Below, piece after piece: positions 39,931 to 49,563 of a stretch of 64,000 bases of DNA. Both the position numbers and the translations under genes were made by a program. Each line of letters opens with the position of its first letter. The stretch's first letter is position 1. The DNA comes from Bosea sp. AS-1 (GTDB taxonomy: Bacteria; Pseudomonadota; Alphaproteobacteria; Rhizobiales; Beijerinckiaceae): assembly GCF_002220095.1 (NCBI RefSeq), contig NZ_CP022372.1:1398501-1462500 (forward strand), in the 5' to 3' direction. The notes beneath the pieces were generated by a model that worked only from the letters and a program-made list of their open reading frames with translations, was not told where the DNA came from and did not search any database.

Positions 39931-41274
39931 ATGGCACGCAAATATTTCGGAACGGACGGCATTCGTGGACGGGCGAATGGCGTCATTACGCCTGACCTTG
40001 CCCTGAAGGTCGGGCAAGCCACGGGCCTCGCCTTCCACCGTGGCGAATATCGCCATCGGGTCGTGATCGGCAAGGATACCCGGCTTTCCGGCTATATGAT
40101 CGAATATGCGATGGTCGCGGGCTTCACCTCCGTCGGCATGGACGTGATGCTGCTCGGCCCGATGCCGACGCCGGCAGTCGCGATGCTGACCCGCTCGATG
40201 CGCGCCGATCTCGGCGTGATGATCTCGGCCTCGCACAATCCCTATGAGGACAACGGCATCAAGCTGTTCGGCCCCGACGGCTACAAGCTCAACGACGAGG
40301 TCGAACGCGAGATCGAGGCGCTGATCGACGCCGATCTCGGCCCGCGCCTGTCGGCTTCGCCGAAGCTCGGCCGAGCCAAGCGCATCGACAGCGCCGATGC
40401 GCGCTATGTCGAATTCGCCAAGCGGACGCTGCCGCGCAACCTGAGCCTTGAAGGCCTGCGCATCGTGCTCGATTGCGCCAATGGTGCCGCCTACAAGGTG
40501 GCGCCGCAGGCACTCTGGGAACTCGGCGCCGAGGTCATCACCATCGGCGTGGAGCCCGACGGCTTCAACATCAACCACGAGGTCGGCTCGACCCATCCGT
40601 CCACGCTGGTCGAGAAGGTCAAGGAATTGCGCGCCGATGTCGGTATCGCGCTCGACGGCGACGCCGACCGCGTGCTCGTGGTGGACGAGCATGGCCAGAT
40701 CGTCGATGGCGACCAGCTCATGGCGGTGATCGCGCGCTCCTGGCTGGAAGACGGCCGGCTATCGGCGCCGGGCATCGTGGCGACGGTGATGTCCAATCTG
40801 GGTCTCGAGCGCTATCTGGCAGGCCTCGGCCTCTCGCTTGCGCGCACGGCGGTCGGCGACCGTTACGTGCTGGAGCACATGCGCAACCACGGCTTCAATC
40901 TGGGCGGCGAGCAGTCGGGCCACATCATCCTCTCGGATTTCGGCACGACCGGTGACGGGCTTGTCGCGGCGTTGCAGCTGCTGGCGGTGGTGAAACGGAT
41001 GGATCGGCCGGTTTCGGAAGTCTGCCACTGCTTCGAGCCGCTGCCGCAGATCCTCAAGAACGTGCGCTACAAGGCCGGCAAGCCGCTCGAGCAGCAGGCC
41101 GTGATGAGTGCTATCGAGGCGGCGAAGCAGCTCCTCGGCGAGAGCGGGCGCCTCGTCATCCGCCCCTCCGGCACCGAGCCGGTGATCCGCGTCATGGCCG
41201 AGGGCGACGACCGTGATCTTGTCGAGCGCGTGGTCGACGACGTCGTCGAGGCCGTAACGAAGGCCGCGGCCTGA
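39931..41274 (+). CDS. glmM: phosphoglucosamine mutase
   Basis: 447 residues. The catalytic phosphoserine loop is [18 protein letters not shown], the metal loop is [17 protein letters not shown], the sugar loop is [10 protein letters not shown] and the phosphate site is [12 protein letters not shown]. It turns glucosamine-6-P into glucosamine-1-P for peptidoglycan and LPS precursors. It follows ftsH after a terminator, so it has its own promoter in the A/T-rich 39845-39900 stretch. Confidence 0.97.
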   Translation: MARKYFGTDGIRGRANGVITPDLALKVGQATGLAFHRGEYRHRVVIGKDTRLSGYMIEYAMVAGFTSVGMDVMLLGPMPTPAVAMLTRSMRADLGVMISASHNPYEDNGIKLFGPDGYKLNDEVEREIEALIDADLGPRLSASPKLGRAKRIDSADARYVEFAKRTLPRNLSLEGLRIVLDCANGAAYKVAPQALWELGAEVITIGVEPDGFNINHEVGSTHPSTLVEKVKELRADVGIALDGDADRVLVVDEHGQIVDGDQLMAVIARSWLEDGRLSAPGIVATVMSNLGLERYLAGLGLSLARTAVGDRYVLEHMRNHGFNLGGEQSGHIILSDFGTTGDGLVAALQLLAVVKRMDRPVSEVCHCFEPLPQILKNVRYKAGKPLEQQAVMSAIEAAKQLLGESGRLVIRPSGTEPVIRVMAEGDDRDLVERVVDDVVEAVTKAAA

Positions 41275-41303
41275 CAGGTTCTCCGCCTGCTTTCAGAATC
41301 CTG

Positions 41304-41398
41304 GTCATCCCGGACAAGCGGCCAAGCCGCGCCGATCCGGGATCCAGGCCTGAAACGCACCGACCTGCTCCCGGGTCTATGCCTTCGCCCGGGATGAC
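41304..41398. repeat. REP-like palindromic intergenic element
   Basis: A 95-base element bounded by perfect inverted ends GTCATCCCGG (41304-41313) and CCGGGATGAC (41389-41398). Internal hairpins are GCGGCCAAGCCGC and the palindrome GATCCGGGATCC. It lies between convergent glmM and idnO. It looks like a dispersed extragenic repeat of Rhizobiales; copy number cannot be judged here. Confidence 0.65.
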
Positions 41399-41416
41399 AG
41401 CTTATGTCGAAAGGGA

Positions 41417-42184
41417 TCACACCACCGCGGTCAGTCCGCCATCGACCATCAGCAGGTGGCCGTTGACGTAGTCGCTCGCCGCCGAAGACAGGAAGATGGC
41501 CGCGCCGACCAGCTCCCTGGTCTCGCCCCAGCGACCGGCCGGCGTGCGGCTGCAGACCCAGTTCGTGAAGGCCTCGTCGGCGAGCAGCGCCTTGTTGATC
41601 TCGGTGGTGAAATAACCGGGGCCGATGGCGTTGGCCTGGATGTTGTGCTTGCCGAGTTCGGCGGCGAGACCTCGCGTCATCATCTTCACCGCGCCCTTCG
41701 AGGCCGTATAGGGAATGATGGTGGCGCGGCCGAGCTCGCTCATCACCGAGCCGATGCTGATGACCTTGCCGCGCTTGCGCGGGACCATCCGCTTCGTCAC
41801 CGCCTGGGTGACATAGAACACCGAATGCAAGTTGGTGTTCATCACCTCATGCCAGCCCTCGACCGGGAATTCAGTGATCGGCGCGCGCTTCTGCATGCCG
41901 GCATTGTTGATCAGGATGTCGATGGGACCGATCTCGGCCTCGATCCGGGCGACGCCGGCCTCGACGGCCTTCTGGTCGGTGACGTCGAAAGCGGCGATGG
42001 AGGCTTTGCGGCCTGCCGCGGCCAGTGCCTGCTGCGCCCGTTCGAGCTTGGTCTTGTCGCGGCCGTTGAGGACGACATGGGCGCCGGCCTCCGAAAGGCC
42101 CTCGGCCAGTGCGAGGCCGATCCCCTGACCCGAGCCCGTGACCAGCGCGACCTTGCCTTCCAGGCTGAACAGCGACAGCGACAT
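41417..42184 (-). CDS. idnO: gluconate 5-dehydrogenase, SDR family
   Basis: 255-residue short-chain dehydrogenase. The cofactor motif is VTGSGQGIGLALAEGL, NNAG is at about residue 90, and the catalytic SIGSVMSELG and YTASKGAVKMM (Tyr-Lys) are intact. The sequence resembles 5-keto-gluconate reductases that interconvert D-gluconate and 5-ketogluconate. It is divergent from the L-idonate dehydrogenase gene, which supports this substrate. ATG 42184 is chosen by the family start. Confidence 0.85.
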   Translation of the reverse strand: MSLSLFSLEGKVALVTGSGQGIGLALAEGLSEAGAHVVLNGRDKTKLERAQQALAAAGRKASIAAFDVTDQKAVEAGVARIEAEIGPIDILINNAGMQKRAPITEFPVEGWHEVMNTNLHSVFYVTQAVTKRMVPRKRGKVISIGSVMSELGRATIIPYTASKGAVKMMTRGLAAELGKHNIQANAIGPGYFTTEINKALLADEAFTNWVCSRTPAGRWGETRELVGAAIFLSSAASDYVNGHLLMVDGGLTAVV

Positions 42185-42252
42185 GGCGTATCCTCGCAAA
42201 AGGCCGGGGTCCGGCGTCAGTTTCGGTTTGCGCCGGCGGCGCCCATGTGGGT

Positions 42253-42291
42253 AAGCAGTTTTCAAACGATTAGACAACGGCGCAACTGCTT
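42253..42291. promoter_or_regulatory. inverted repeat in the idnO/idnD divergent promoter
   Basis: AAGCAGTT (42253-42260) and AACTGCTT (42284-42291) form a perfect 8-bp inverted repeat 31 bases centre to centre, about three helical turns. It lies midway between the two divergent starts, so a single regulator could control both genes. Confidence 0.45.
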
Positions 42292-42318
42292 TGTTTGCGC
42301 CATTCAGGAGAGACCGCC

Positions 42319-43356
42319 ATGCGTGCCGTCGTGATCCATGCCGAGAAGGATCTGCGTGTCGAGCCGACGACCGCGCCGGAGCTCGGGCCGCGCGACGTGC
42401 GAGTCCGCATCGAAGCGGGCGGCATCTGCGGTTCCGACCTGCATTACTACCTGCATGGCGGCTTCGGCACGATCCGCGTGCGCGAACCAATGATCCTCGG
42501 GCACGAGATTGCTGGGCGGGTCGAGGCTGTCGGCGACGAGGTCTCGCGGGTGAAGCCGGGCGACCGGGTCGCGGTCAATCCGAGCCGCGCCTGCGGTCAT
42601 TGCCGCTACTGCCAGATGGGGCTGCAGCAACACTGCACCGACATGCTGTTCTATGGCTCGGCGATGCGCTTCCCGCATGTGCAGGGCGGTTTCCGCGACG
42701 TGCTCGTCGTCGAGGAGCGGCAGGCCGTGAAAGTGGCTCCCAGCGTCACGGCGGCGCAGGCGGCCTTCGCCGAGCCGCTTTCGGTCTGCCTCCATGCCGC
42801 CAAGCGCGCCGGGCCGCTGCTCGGCAAGCGCGTGCTGGTGACGGGAGCGGGGCCGATCGGCGCGCTCACCATCGTCGCGGCCAAGGCCGCTGGCGCTTCG
42901 GAGATCGTGGCGACGGACGTGGTCGACGGGCCGCTGCCGGTGGCGCGGCGAATGGGCGCAACGGCGACGATCAACGTCGCTGCGGAGCCTGATCGGCTGA
43001 AGGAAGAATACGGAGCCGAAAAGGGCGCCTTCGACGTGATGTTCGAGGCTTCGGGCAACCAGCACGCGCTGACCGGGGCCTTCGATGTGGTGCGCTCGGG
43101 CGGTACCATCGTTCAGATCGGCGTCGGCGGGCAGTTCACCCTGCCGATGAATGTCGTCGTCGCCAAGGAATTCGACCTGCGCGGTTCCTTCCGCTTCCAT
43201 GAGGAGTTCGACTGGGCCGTGGCGATGATCGGCTCCGGCTCGATCGACCTCTCGCCGCTGCTGACGGCGACGATTCCGGTCGACCGCGCCGTCGAGGCCT
43301 TCGACCTGGCCGCCGACAAGGCGAAGGCGATCAAGGTGCAGCTCGACTTCGCCTGA
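42319..43356 (+). CDS. idnD: L-idonate 5-dehydrogenase
   Basis: 345-residue zinc alcohol dehydrogenase. The catalytic zinc site is in GGICGSDLHYYLHGGFGTIR and LGHE; the structural zinc site is the four-cysteine cluster CGHCRYCQMGLQQHC. The Rossmann motif is VTGAGPIGALTIVAAKAAGA. The HGGFGTIRVREPMILGHE stretch is characteristic of idonate dehydrogenases. It oxidises L-idonate to 5-ketogluconate, which IdnO reduces. The ATG at 42319 has CAGGAGAG upstream. Confidence 0.88.
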   Translation: MRAVVIHAEKDLRVEPTTAPELGPRDVRVRIEAGGICGSDLHYYLHGGFGTIRVREPMILGHEIAGRVEAVGDEVSRVKPGDRVAVNPSRACGHCRYCQMGLQQHCTDMLFYGSAMRFPHVQGGFRDVLVVEERQAVKVAPSVTAAQAAFAEPLSVCLHAAKRAGPLLGKRVLVTGAGPIGALTIVAAKAAGASEIVATDVVDGPLPVARRMGATATINVAAEPDRLKEEYGAEKGAFDVMFEASGNQHALTGAFDVVRSGGTIVQIGVGGQFTLPMNVVVAKEFDLRGSFRFHEEFDWAVAMIGSGSIDLSPLLTATIPVDRAVEAFDLAADKAKAIKVQLDFA

Positions 43357-43361
43357 ACGCC

Positions 43362-44507
43362 TCAGCCCCTGAGCAGATCCGGGTCGGCGAGGTGGACGAG
43401 CCGCCCGCCGGCGATGGTCGCGACCACGCGCGGCGTCGGCTCCGGTCGAATGATGACCAGATCGGCGCGCAAGCCCGGCGCGATCCGACCGCGGTCGTTG
43501 AGCCCGAGCGCCGCGGCCGGGTTTTCCGAGACCAGCTTCCAGGCGGCCGGGAGGGAGGCCGCGCCACGCTCCGCCAACAGGAAGGGCGCGAGCGGCAGGG
43601 CCGGGTAGTAGTAGTCGGAGGCGAGGATGGTGCAGAGGCCCTCGCGCACCATCTCCTCCGCGGCCGGGCAGCCGGTATGCGAGCCGCCGCGCACCACGTT
43701 CGGCGCGCCGAAGACGATGGCTTCCCCCGCCGAGGCCGCCTCGCGCGCCGTCGCTTCATCGATCGGGAATTCCGCGACCGTAATGCCGAGCGCGCGATGC
43801 TCGCGCCGCATCTCGGGGCTCATGTCGTCATGGGACATGATCGGCACGCCGGCACGGTGCGCCGCCTCCGCAAGCCGTGCGATCGAGCCCGCGACTTCGT
43901 GCTTGCGGGCATAGACGCGGTCGACCAGCTCCATGAATGCGTCGTGGCTGAGGCCGGTCCGCTCGACCATCTTGCCGATCTTGTCCGGCCGGTGGCGGGA
44001 TTTCAGCGTGCCCTCGGTATGATCGTTGAAGGCGAGGACGCTGATGCGCCCCTCGGCCAGCCAGGTCACGATCTCGTCTTCCGCATCGAGGTTGAAGGTC
44101 TCGTGGCGCATATGGAAGCGGGTATCGGCGCCGAGCTCGGGCCGGAGAGCAGCGATGCGCTCGACCAGCCGGCGTGCATTTTCGGCGCCGCGCAAACCCG
44201 GCTCCCAGGACCATGTGACGCCGTGGAAGGCGGTGGTGATCCCGCTTGCCAGCAAAGCGCGATCGGCGTCGCGCAGTGCCAGGTCGATGTCGAAGGCGAC
44301 GCCTGGGCGCGGCATGATGTGGCGTTCGAAGGCATCGCCATGGCTGTCGACGATGCCCGGCAAGACGAGGCAGCCCCTGGCCTGGATCGTGAGACTCGCC
44401 GGCTTCAGGGTTTCGCCGAGCGCGCTGATCCGATCGCCTTCGATCGAGAGGCCGGTCTCCGCGAATGCGTCGAGAAGCACGCGTGCGCCAATGATCCCCA
44501 GGCTCAT
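43362..44507 (-). CDS. phnM: alpha-D-ribose 1-methylphosphonate 5-triphosphate diphosphatase PhnM
   Basis: 381-residue amidohydrolase-fold enzyme. Metal motifs are GIVDSHGDAFERHIMPRPGV, FHGVTWSWEPGLRG and MSHDDMSPEMRREHRALG; the C-terminal GLRADLVIIRPE is typical. PhnM removes pyrophosphate in the C-P lyase pathway. No other phn gene is in this window: it stands alone between idnD and fhs, whose reading directions differ or are separated by 87 bases. It may serve a phn locus elsewhere. Confidence 0.9.
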   Translation of the reverse strand: MSLGIIGARVLLDAFAETGLSIEGDRISALGETLKPASLTIQARGCLVLPGIVDSHGDAFERHIMPRPGVAFDIDLALRDADRALLASGITTAFHGVTWSWEPGLRGAENARRLVERIAALRPELGADTRFHMRHETFNLDAEDEIVTWLAEGRISVLAFNDHTEGTLKSRHRPDKIGKMVERTGLSHDAFMELVDRVYARKHEVAGSIARLAEAAHRAGVPIMSHDDMSPEMRREHRALGITVAEFPIDEATAREAASAGEAIVFGAPNVVRGGSHTGCPAAEEMVREGLCTILASDYYYPALPLAPFLLAERGAASLPAAWKLVSENPAAALGLNDRGRIAPGLRADLVIIRPEPTPRVVATIAGGRLVHLADPDLLRG

Positions 44508-44594
44508 GATCTCACCCCCTCCGCCGTCAACACCGAGGCGGGGCGCATCGACGAGTCATGTGACGGGGGCATGACGCTTCCCGCGCCGGGACCG

Positions 44595-46268
44595 TCAGGA
44601 CAGCCCCTCGATATGCCCCTGCGCATCGATGTGGATGCGCTCGGCGGCGGGCTCGCGCGGCAGGCCGGGCATGGTCATGATGTCCCCGCAGATCGCGACC
44701 ACGAAACCGGCGCCGGCCGAGAGCCTGAGTTCCCGCAAGGGGACGATGTGGCCGGAGGGGGCGCCGCGCAGCGTCGGATCGGCCGAGAAGGAATACTGGG
44801 TCTTGGCGACGCAGACCGGTAGGTCGCGGAAGCCGGCGGCTTCCAGCTCGGCGAAGCGCGCCGCGAGCTTGGCGTCGACGCTGACGCCCTTGGCGCCGTA
44901 GATCTCCCGCGCCACGGTTTCCAGCTTCTCGCGCAGCGGCATCGTGTCGGGATAGAGCGGGGCGAAATCGGCCTCGCCCTCATCGGCGAGCGCAGCGACC
45001 TTGTGGGCAAGCTCTTCCGCGCCGGCTCCGCCCTGCGCCCAGTGACGACAGATTACCGCCTCGACGCCGAGATGGTTGCGGCAATAGTTGCGGATGAGTT
45101 CGTGCTCCGCAGGGGTATCGGTCGCGAAGTTATTGATTGCGACGATCGGCGGCACGCCGAATTTCCGCACATTGTTGACGTGGCGCGTGAGGTTGGAGAG
45201 GCCGGCTTCGAGCGCCTTGAGATTCTCCTGGCCGAGATCGTCCTTCGCCACGCCACCATGCATCTTGAGGGCGCGGACGGTCGCGACGACCACAGCGGCA
45301 GCGGGCTTCAGACCAGCCTTGCGGCACTTGATGTCGAAGAATTTTTCCGCGCCGAGATCGGCGCCGAAGCCGGCTTCGGTGACGACATAGTCGCCCAGCT
45401 TCAGTGCGGCGCGTGTCGCGATCACCGAATTGCAGCCATGGGCGATGTTGGCGAAGGGGCCGCCATGGACGAAGGCGGGCGTGCCCTCCAGCGTCTGCAC
45501 GAGGTTCGGCATCAGCGCATCCTTGAGCAGCACGCTCATCGCCCCGGTCGCTCTGAGGTCGGCGGCGGTGACGAGGCGCTTGTCGCGGGTGCGGCCGACG
45601 ACGATTCGGCCAAGGCGCGTTTCGAGATCGGCGATATCGCTGGCGAGGCAGAAGATCGCCATCACTTCGGAAGCGACGGTGATGTCGAAGCCGTCCTCGC
45701 GCGGGAAGCCGTTGCTCGGGCCGCCGAGCGAGGAGACGACCTGGCGCAGGGCCCGGTCATTCATGTCCAGGACCCGCCGCAGGGCGATGTAGCGCGTGTC
45801 GAGCCCGAGCCCGTTGCCCCAGTAGATATGGTTGTCGACCATCGCCGCCAGCAGGTTGTGGGCGCTGGTGATGGCGTGGAAATCGCCGGTGAAATGCAGG
45901 TTGATCTGCTCCATCGGCACGACCTGGGCATGGCCGCCGCCGGCCGCGCCGCCCTTCATGCCGAAGCTGGGGCCGAGCGAGGGCTCGCGCAGCGCGATGA
46001 TCGCGCGCTTGCCGATGCGGGAGAGCCCGTCGCCGAGACCGACGGTCGTGGTGGTCTTGCCTTCGCCGGCCGGCGTCGGGCTGATCGCGGTGACGAGGAT
46101 CAGCTTGCCGTCGGGCTTGTCGCGAAAGCCGGGGATCGCGCCGGTGTCGACCTTGGCGATGAACTTGCCGTAGGGGTGAAGCGCGTCGACAGGAACGCCG
46201 GCCCGCTCGGCGATGGTGGCAACAGGCTGAAGCGTCGCGGCGCGCGCGATCTCGATATCGGTCGGCAT
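44595..46268 (-). CDS. fhs: formate-tetrahydrofolate ligase
   Basis: 557 residues. The ATP site is [20 protein letters not shown], followed by [20 protein letters not shown] and [20 protein letters not shown]. It makes 10-formyl-THF from formate, ATP and THF. ATG 46268 has GAGGGGAC upstream and fits the family start. With FrmA/FghA, which end in formate, it could feed formaldehyde carbon into the folate pool. Confidence 0.96.
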   Translation of the reverse strand: MPTDIEIARAATLQPVATIAERAGVPVDALHPYGKFIAKVDTGAIPGFRDKPDGKLILVTAISPTPAGEGKTTTTVGLGDGLSRIGKRAIIALREPSLGPSFGMKGGAAGGGHAQVVPMEQINLHFTGDFHAITSAHNLLAAMVDNHIYWGNGLGLDTRYIALRRVLDMNDRALRQVVSSLGGPSNGFPREDGFDITVASEVMAIFCLASDIADLETRLGRIVVGRTRDKRLVTAADLRATGAMSVLLKDALMPNLVQTLEGTPAFVHGGPFANIAHGCNSVIATRAALKLGDYVVTEAGFGADLGAEKFFDIKCRKAGLKPAAAVVVATVRALKMHGGVAKDDLGQENLKALEAGLSNLTRHVNNVRKFGVPPIVAINNFATDTPAEHELIRNYCRNHLGVEAVICRHWAQGGAGAEELAHKVAALADEGEADFAPLYPDTMPLREKLETVAREIYGAKGVSVDAKLAARFAELEAAGFRDLPVCVAKTQYSFSADPTLRGAPSGHIVPLRELRLSAGAGFVVAICGDIMTMPGLPREPAAERIHIDAQGHIEGLS

Positions 46269-46411
46269 CCGTCCCCTCGGAGATTGTCCCGGCCCGTGCC
46301 TTCCGGCCCGGAGCCGCGGCGACACTCGCGCGAAAAGCCCGGTGTCGCCAGCGATTTCAAACGATCGAACGGCGCGATTCACAAGCCGGATCGCGCCGTA
46401 ACGAAGCCGGT

Positions 46412-47098
46412 CTAGGCGGTCAGATGCGCGTTCTGCGGGAAGAGGAACTTGCGGGCGTCCGCATCGACTTCCGTCTTGAAAGCGAACTGGTCCTTCAGCG
46501 CGGTGGCGCGCTGGGCGGCAGGCCGGGCCGAGATCTCGTCGGTGTGCCGCTTCACGTTCGGGAAGAGCGTTGCCCAGTTCTCCCCGACCGCGAAGCCGAG
46601 CCGGGTCGCCCAGCCCCAGACCGACATGTCGATCAGCGTGTAGTCGTCGCCGAGCATGTAGCGGCGGGACTTCAGCTGCTCATCGATGATGCCCCAGTGG
46701 CGCTCGGCCTCGCGGGCGTAACGGTTGATGGCGTAGGGGATCTTCTCGGGAGCGAAACGGCTGAAATGCACCGCCTGGCCACAATAGGGGCCGATGCCAG
46801 TGGCGACGAACATCAGCCAGGACAGCATCTCGCCGCGCGCCTTCGGCGTGTCCTGCGGCAGGAACTTGCCGGTCTTCTCGGCGAGGTAGAGCAGGATCGC
46901 GTTGGAATCGAAGATGGTGACGTCGCCATCGGTCAGGGCCGGTGTCTTGGCGTTGGGGTTGATCGCGAGGAAGTCCGGCTTGAACTGGTCGCCCTTGCGG
47001 GTGTCGACCGGGACCATCTCATAGGGCAGGCCGGCTTCCTCCAGGAAAAGCGCGACCTTCGCCGGGTTCGGCGAGGGGTGGTAGTAGAGCTTGATCAT
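46412..47098 (-). CDS. glutathione S-transferase family protein
   Basis: 228 residues. The N-terminal thioredoxin fold has [20 protein letters not shown] and the glutathione-binding [20 protein letters not shown]; the C-terminal domain is helical ([20 protein letters not shown]). It resembles the YfcG/Nu class, which often has disulfide reductase activity. The start overlaps the upstream haloacid dehalogenase stop by 4 bases. Confidence 0.88.
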   Translation of the reverse strand: MIKLYYHPSPNPAKVALFLEEAGLPYEMVPVDTRKGDQFKPDFLAINPNAKTPALTDGDVTIFDSNAILLYLAEKTGKFLPQDTPKARGEMLSWLMFVATGIGPYCGQAVHFSRFAPEKIPYAINRYAREAERHWGIIDEQLKSRRYMLGDDYTLIDMSVWGWATRLGFAVGENWATLFPNVKRHTDEISARPAAQRATALKDQFAFKTEVDADARKFLFPQNAHLTA

Positions 47099-47865
47099 GG
47101 AAGGCTCCCGCTGGGTCCGATCTGGTTGCGGCTCGCGGCATAGGAGACGAGATCGGTCAGCGCGGCAATGGTCGTATCCGCATGGAAGCCAAGCTGTTCA
47201 GGCTGCATGCGCAGCGCCTTGAACATCAGCTTCGGATCGATCGTGCCGGCGGCGCCGAGCTCGGCCCGCAAGGTCGCTGCAGGCACGCGCTCGATGCGCG
47301 CGACCGCGAAGCCATGCGCCTTGGCGCCGGCAATGTCGAAGCCGTTGGAGGAGACGAAGAGGATCTCGTCGCGCGCCAGCCCGAGCCGCTTTTCGACATG
47401 GGCATAGCCGCGCGGATCGGGCTTGTAGACGCCGATCTCGTCGACGCTGATGACGGTCTCCAGGAACTCGCCGATGCCGGCTTGCGTAACGAGGTGCTTC
47501 AACATGGCCGGGCTGCCATTGGAATAGATGGCAAGCCGGTAGGAGGCGAGACCTTCCAGCGCGGCGCGCGCTTCCGGATACAGCGCGAGCGCGTCATAGG
47601 CGCCGGCGATCTCGACGAGGAACTCCGGAGTCGTGGTAAGGCCCAACGTCCTCAGGGTGAATTCGAGGGATTCGGTCGTGACCGTCCAGAAATCCTCGTA
47701 CTGGTCCATCAGCGCGCGCAGCCAGGTGTATTCGAGCTGTTTCAGCCGCCAGATCTGGGTGATCGTCGCGCCATCGCCGGGAAAGGCAGCTTCGGTGGCG
47801 GCAGCGACCGACTGGACGTCGAACAACGTCCCGTAAGCGTCGAAAACCAGGGCCTTGATCGGCAT
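47095..47865 (-). CDS. haloacid dehalogenase, type II
   Basis: 256 residues. The HAD motifs are motif I FDAYGTLFDVQS with nucleophile Asp-9, motif II IYSNGSP, Lys in GVYKPDPRGY, and motif III ILFVSSNGFDIAGAKAHGF. The type II signature Arg in WRLKQLEYTWLRALM is present. It hydrolyses L-2-haloacids to D-2-hydroxyacids. Coupling by ATGA to the GST suggests a detoxification pair. Confidence 0.88.
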   Translation of the reverse strand: MPIKALVFDAYGTLFDVQSVAAATEAAFPGDGATITQIWRLKQLEYTWLRALMDQYEDFWTVTTESLEFTLRTLGLTTTPEFLVEIAGAYDALALYPEARAALEGLASYRLAIYSNGSPAMLKHLVTQAGIGEFLETVISVDEIGVYKPDPRGYAHVEKRLGLARDEILFVSSNGFDIAGAKAHGFAVARIERVPAATLRAELGAAGTIDPKLMFKALRMQPEQLGFHADTTIAALTDLVSYAASRNQIGPSGSLP

Positions 47866-47981
47866 GGCTATCCTCCGTCTGAAGCTGGCCGCGGGGCGGG
47901 TGCTTTCTTAGCACTCGCATCGGCAGTACGGCGCATGGTATCCGCACGGCTACGTTTTTCCGAAAGCCGAAGGTCAAGTCG

Positions 47982-49496
47982 ATGCCGCCTCGTCCCGTGA
48001 TGCTGATGATCCTCGATGGCTGGGGCTGGCGCGAGGACTCTGAGAACAACGCGATCAAGCTGGCGAAGACACCGAATTTCGACCGCCTCTGGGAGAGTTG
48101 CCCGCGCACCTTCCTGCGCACGTCCGGGCTCGACGTCGGCCTGCCGGAAGGGCAGATGGGCAATTCCGAGGTGGGGCATCTCAATCTCGGCGCCGGGCGC
48201 GTCGTGATGCAGGATCTGCCGCGCATCAACCAGGCGATCGTCGACGGATCGATCGCGAGAGCCCTGGAAGCGAGCGGACTGATCGCGGCGCTGAAGGCGA
48301 GCGGTGGCGCCTGCCATCTGCTCGGCCTCGTCTCGCCGGGCGGCGTGCACGCGCATCAGGACCATGCGGTGGCACTGGCGAAGATCGTGGCGGCACAGGG
48401 CATCGCGGTGAAGGTGCATGTCTTCACCGACGGGCGCGATACGCCGCCGCAATCGGCTGCCGATTATGTGAAGACCTTCGAGGCGGCCTTACCGGCTGGC
48501 GCGCGCATCGCCAGCGTTTCGGGACGCTATTACGCGATGGATCGCGACAACCGCTGGGAGCGCGTCGAGAAGGCTTGGAACGCCATGGTGCTGGGGCAGG
48601 GCAACGCCTTCCCCGATGCCCAGGCGGCCATTGCGGCGGCCTATTCCGACAAGGTCACCGACGAGTTCATCGTCCCTGCCGTGATCGGCGATTATGCGGG
48701 GATGCAGGACGGCGACGGGCTCCTGAGCTTCAACTTCCGCTCCGATCGCATCCGCGAAATCCTCAACGCCGTGCTCGAGCCGGGCTTCAGTGGCTTTGCC
48801 CGGGCGCGCGTGCCGAAACTCGTCAAGGCGGTCAGCATGACCTCCTACAGCGCCGAGCTCGACAAGGTGATGCCGGTGCTGTTTCCGGCGCAGACGCTCG
48901 CCAACGGGCTTGGCGAGACGGTGGCCAAGGCTGGACTCAAGCAGATCCGGATGGCGGAGACCGAGAAGTACCCGCACGTCACCTATTTCTTCAACGGCGG
49001 CGAGGAGACGCCTTACGCGGGTGAAGACCGGGTGATGGTGCCGTCCCCCAAGGTCGCGACCTATGACCTGCAGCCGGAGATGTCGGCGCCGGAGCTGACT
49101 GCGAAGGCGGTGGAGGCGATCGATTCAGGTCGCTACGACCTCGTCATCCTGAACTTCGCCAATACCGACATGGTCGGCCATACCGGCGTGCTCGCGGCCG
49201 CGATCAAGGCGGCCGAGACAGTCGATGCGGGGCTCGGCGCCATCGCGGAGGCCGTGCAGCGGCAGGGCGGGGCGCTGCTCGTCACCGCCGACCATGGCAA
49301 TGCGGAGCTGATGGTCGATCCGGTCACCGGCAAGCCGCATACGGCCCATACCACCAATCCGGTGCCGCTGATGCTGATCGGTGGTGAGGCCAAGGCGCTG
49401 GCCGAGGGGCGCCTCGCCGATATCGCCCCGACGCTGCTGGCGCTGATGGAGCTGAAGCAGCCGGACGAGATGACGGGGCAGTCGCTGCTGCGCTGA
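47982..49496 (+). CDS. gpmI: 2,3-bisphosphoglycerate-independent phosphoglycerate mutase
   Basis: 504 residues. Alkaline-phosphatase-like metal sites are in VMLMILDGWGWRED and TADHGNAELMVDPVTGK; the catalytic serine is in GQMGNSEVGHLNLGAGRVV. It interconverts 3- and 2-phosphoglycerate. GAAGG lies 9 bases before the ATG. It is convergent with the porin gene, with a bidirectional terminator between them. It is separate from the tkt-gap-pgk-fba cluster. Confidence 0.97.
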   Translation: MPPRPVMLMILDGWGWREDSENNAIKLAKTPNFDRLWESCPRTFLRTSGLDVGLPEGQMGNSEVGHLNLGAGRVVMQDLPRINQAIVDGSIARALEASGLIAALKASGGACHLLGLVSPGGVHAHQDHAVALAKIVAAQGIAVKVHVFTDGRDTPPQSAADYVKTFEAALPAGARIASVSGRYYAMDRDNRWERVEKAWNAMVLGQGNAFPDAQAAIAAAYSDKVTDEFIVPAVIGDYAGMQDGDGLLSFNFRSDRIREILNAVLEPGFSGFARARVPKLVKAVSMTSYSAELDKVMPVLFPAQTLANGLGETVAKAGLKQIRMAETEKYPHVTYFFNGGEETPYAGEDRVMVPSPKVATYDLQPEMSAPELTAKAVEAIDSGRYDLVILNFANTDMVGHTGVLAAAIKAAETVDAGLGAIAEAVQRQGGALLVTADHGNAELMVDPVTGKPHTAHTTNPVPLMLIGGEAKALAEGRLADIAPTLLALMELKQPDEMTGQSLLR

Positions 49497-49505
49497 CGAG
49501 GCCTT

Positions 49506-49549
49506 AAAAAGCGAAACGGCGCGGAGTGGATCCGCGCCGTTTCGTTTGT
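49506..49549. terminator. bidirectional terminator between gpmI and porin gene
   Basis: A perfect 14-bp stem CGAAACGGCGCGGA/TCCGCGCCGTTTCG (49512-49525/49531-49544) is flanked by AAAAA on the left and TTT on the right. Confidence 0.9.
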
Positions 49550-49563
49550 CGGAGATGCAGGTC

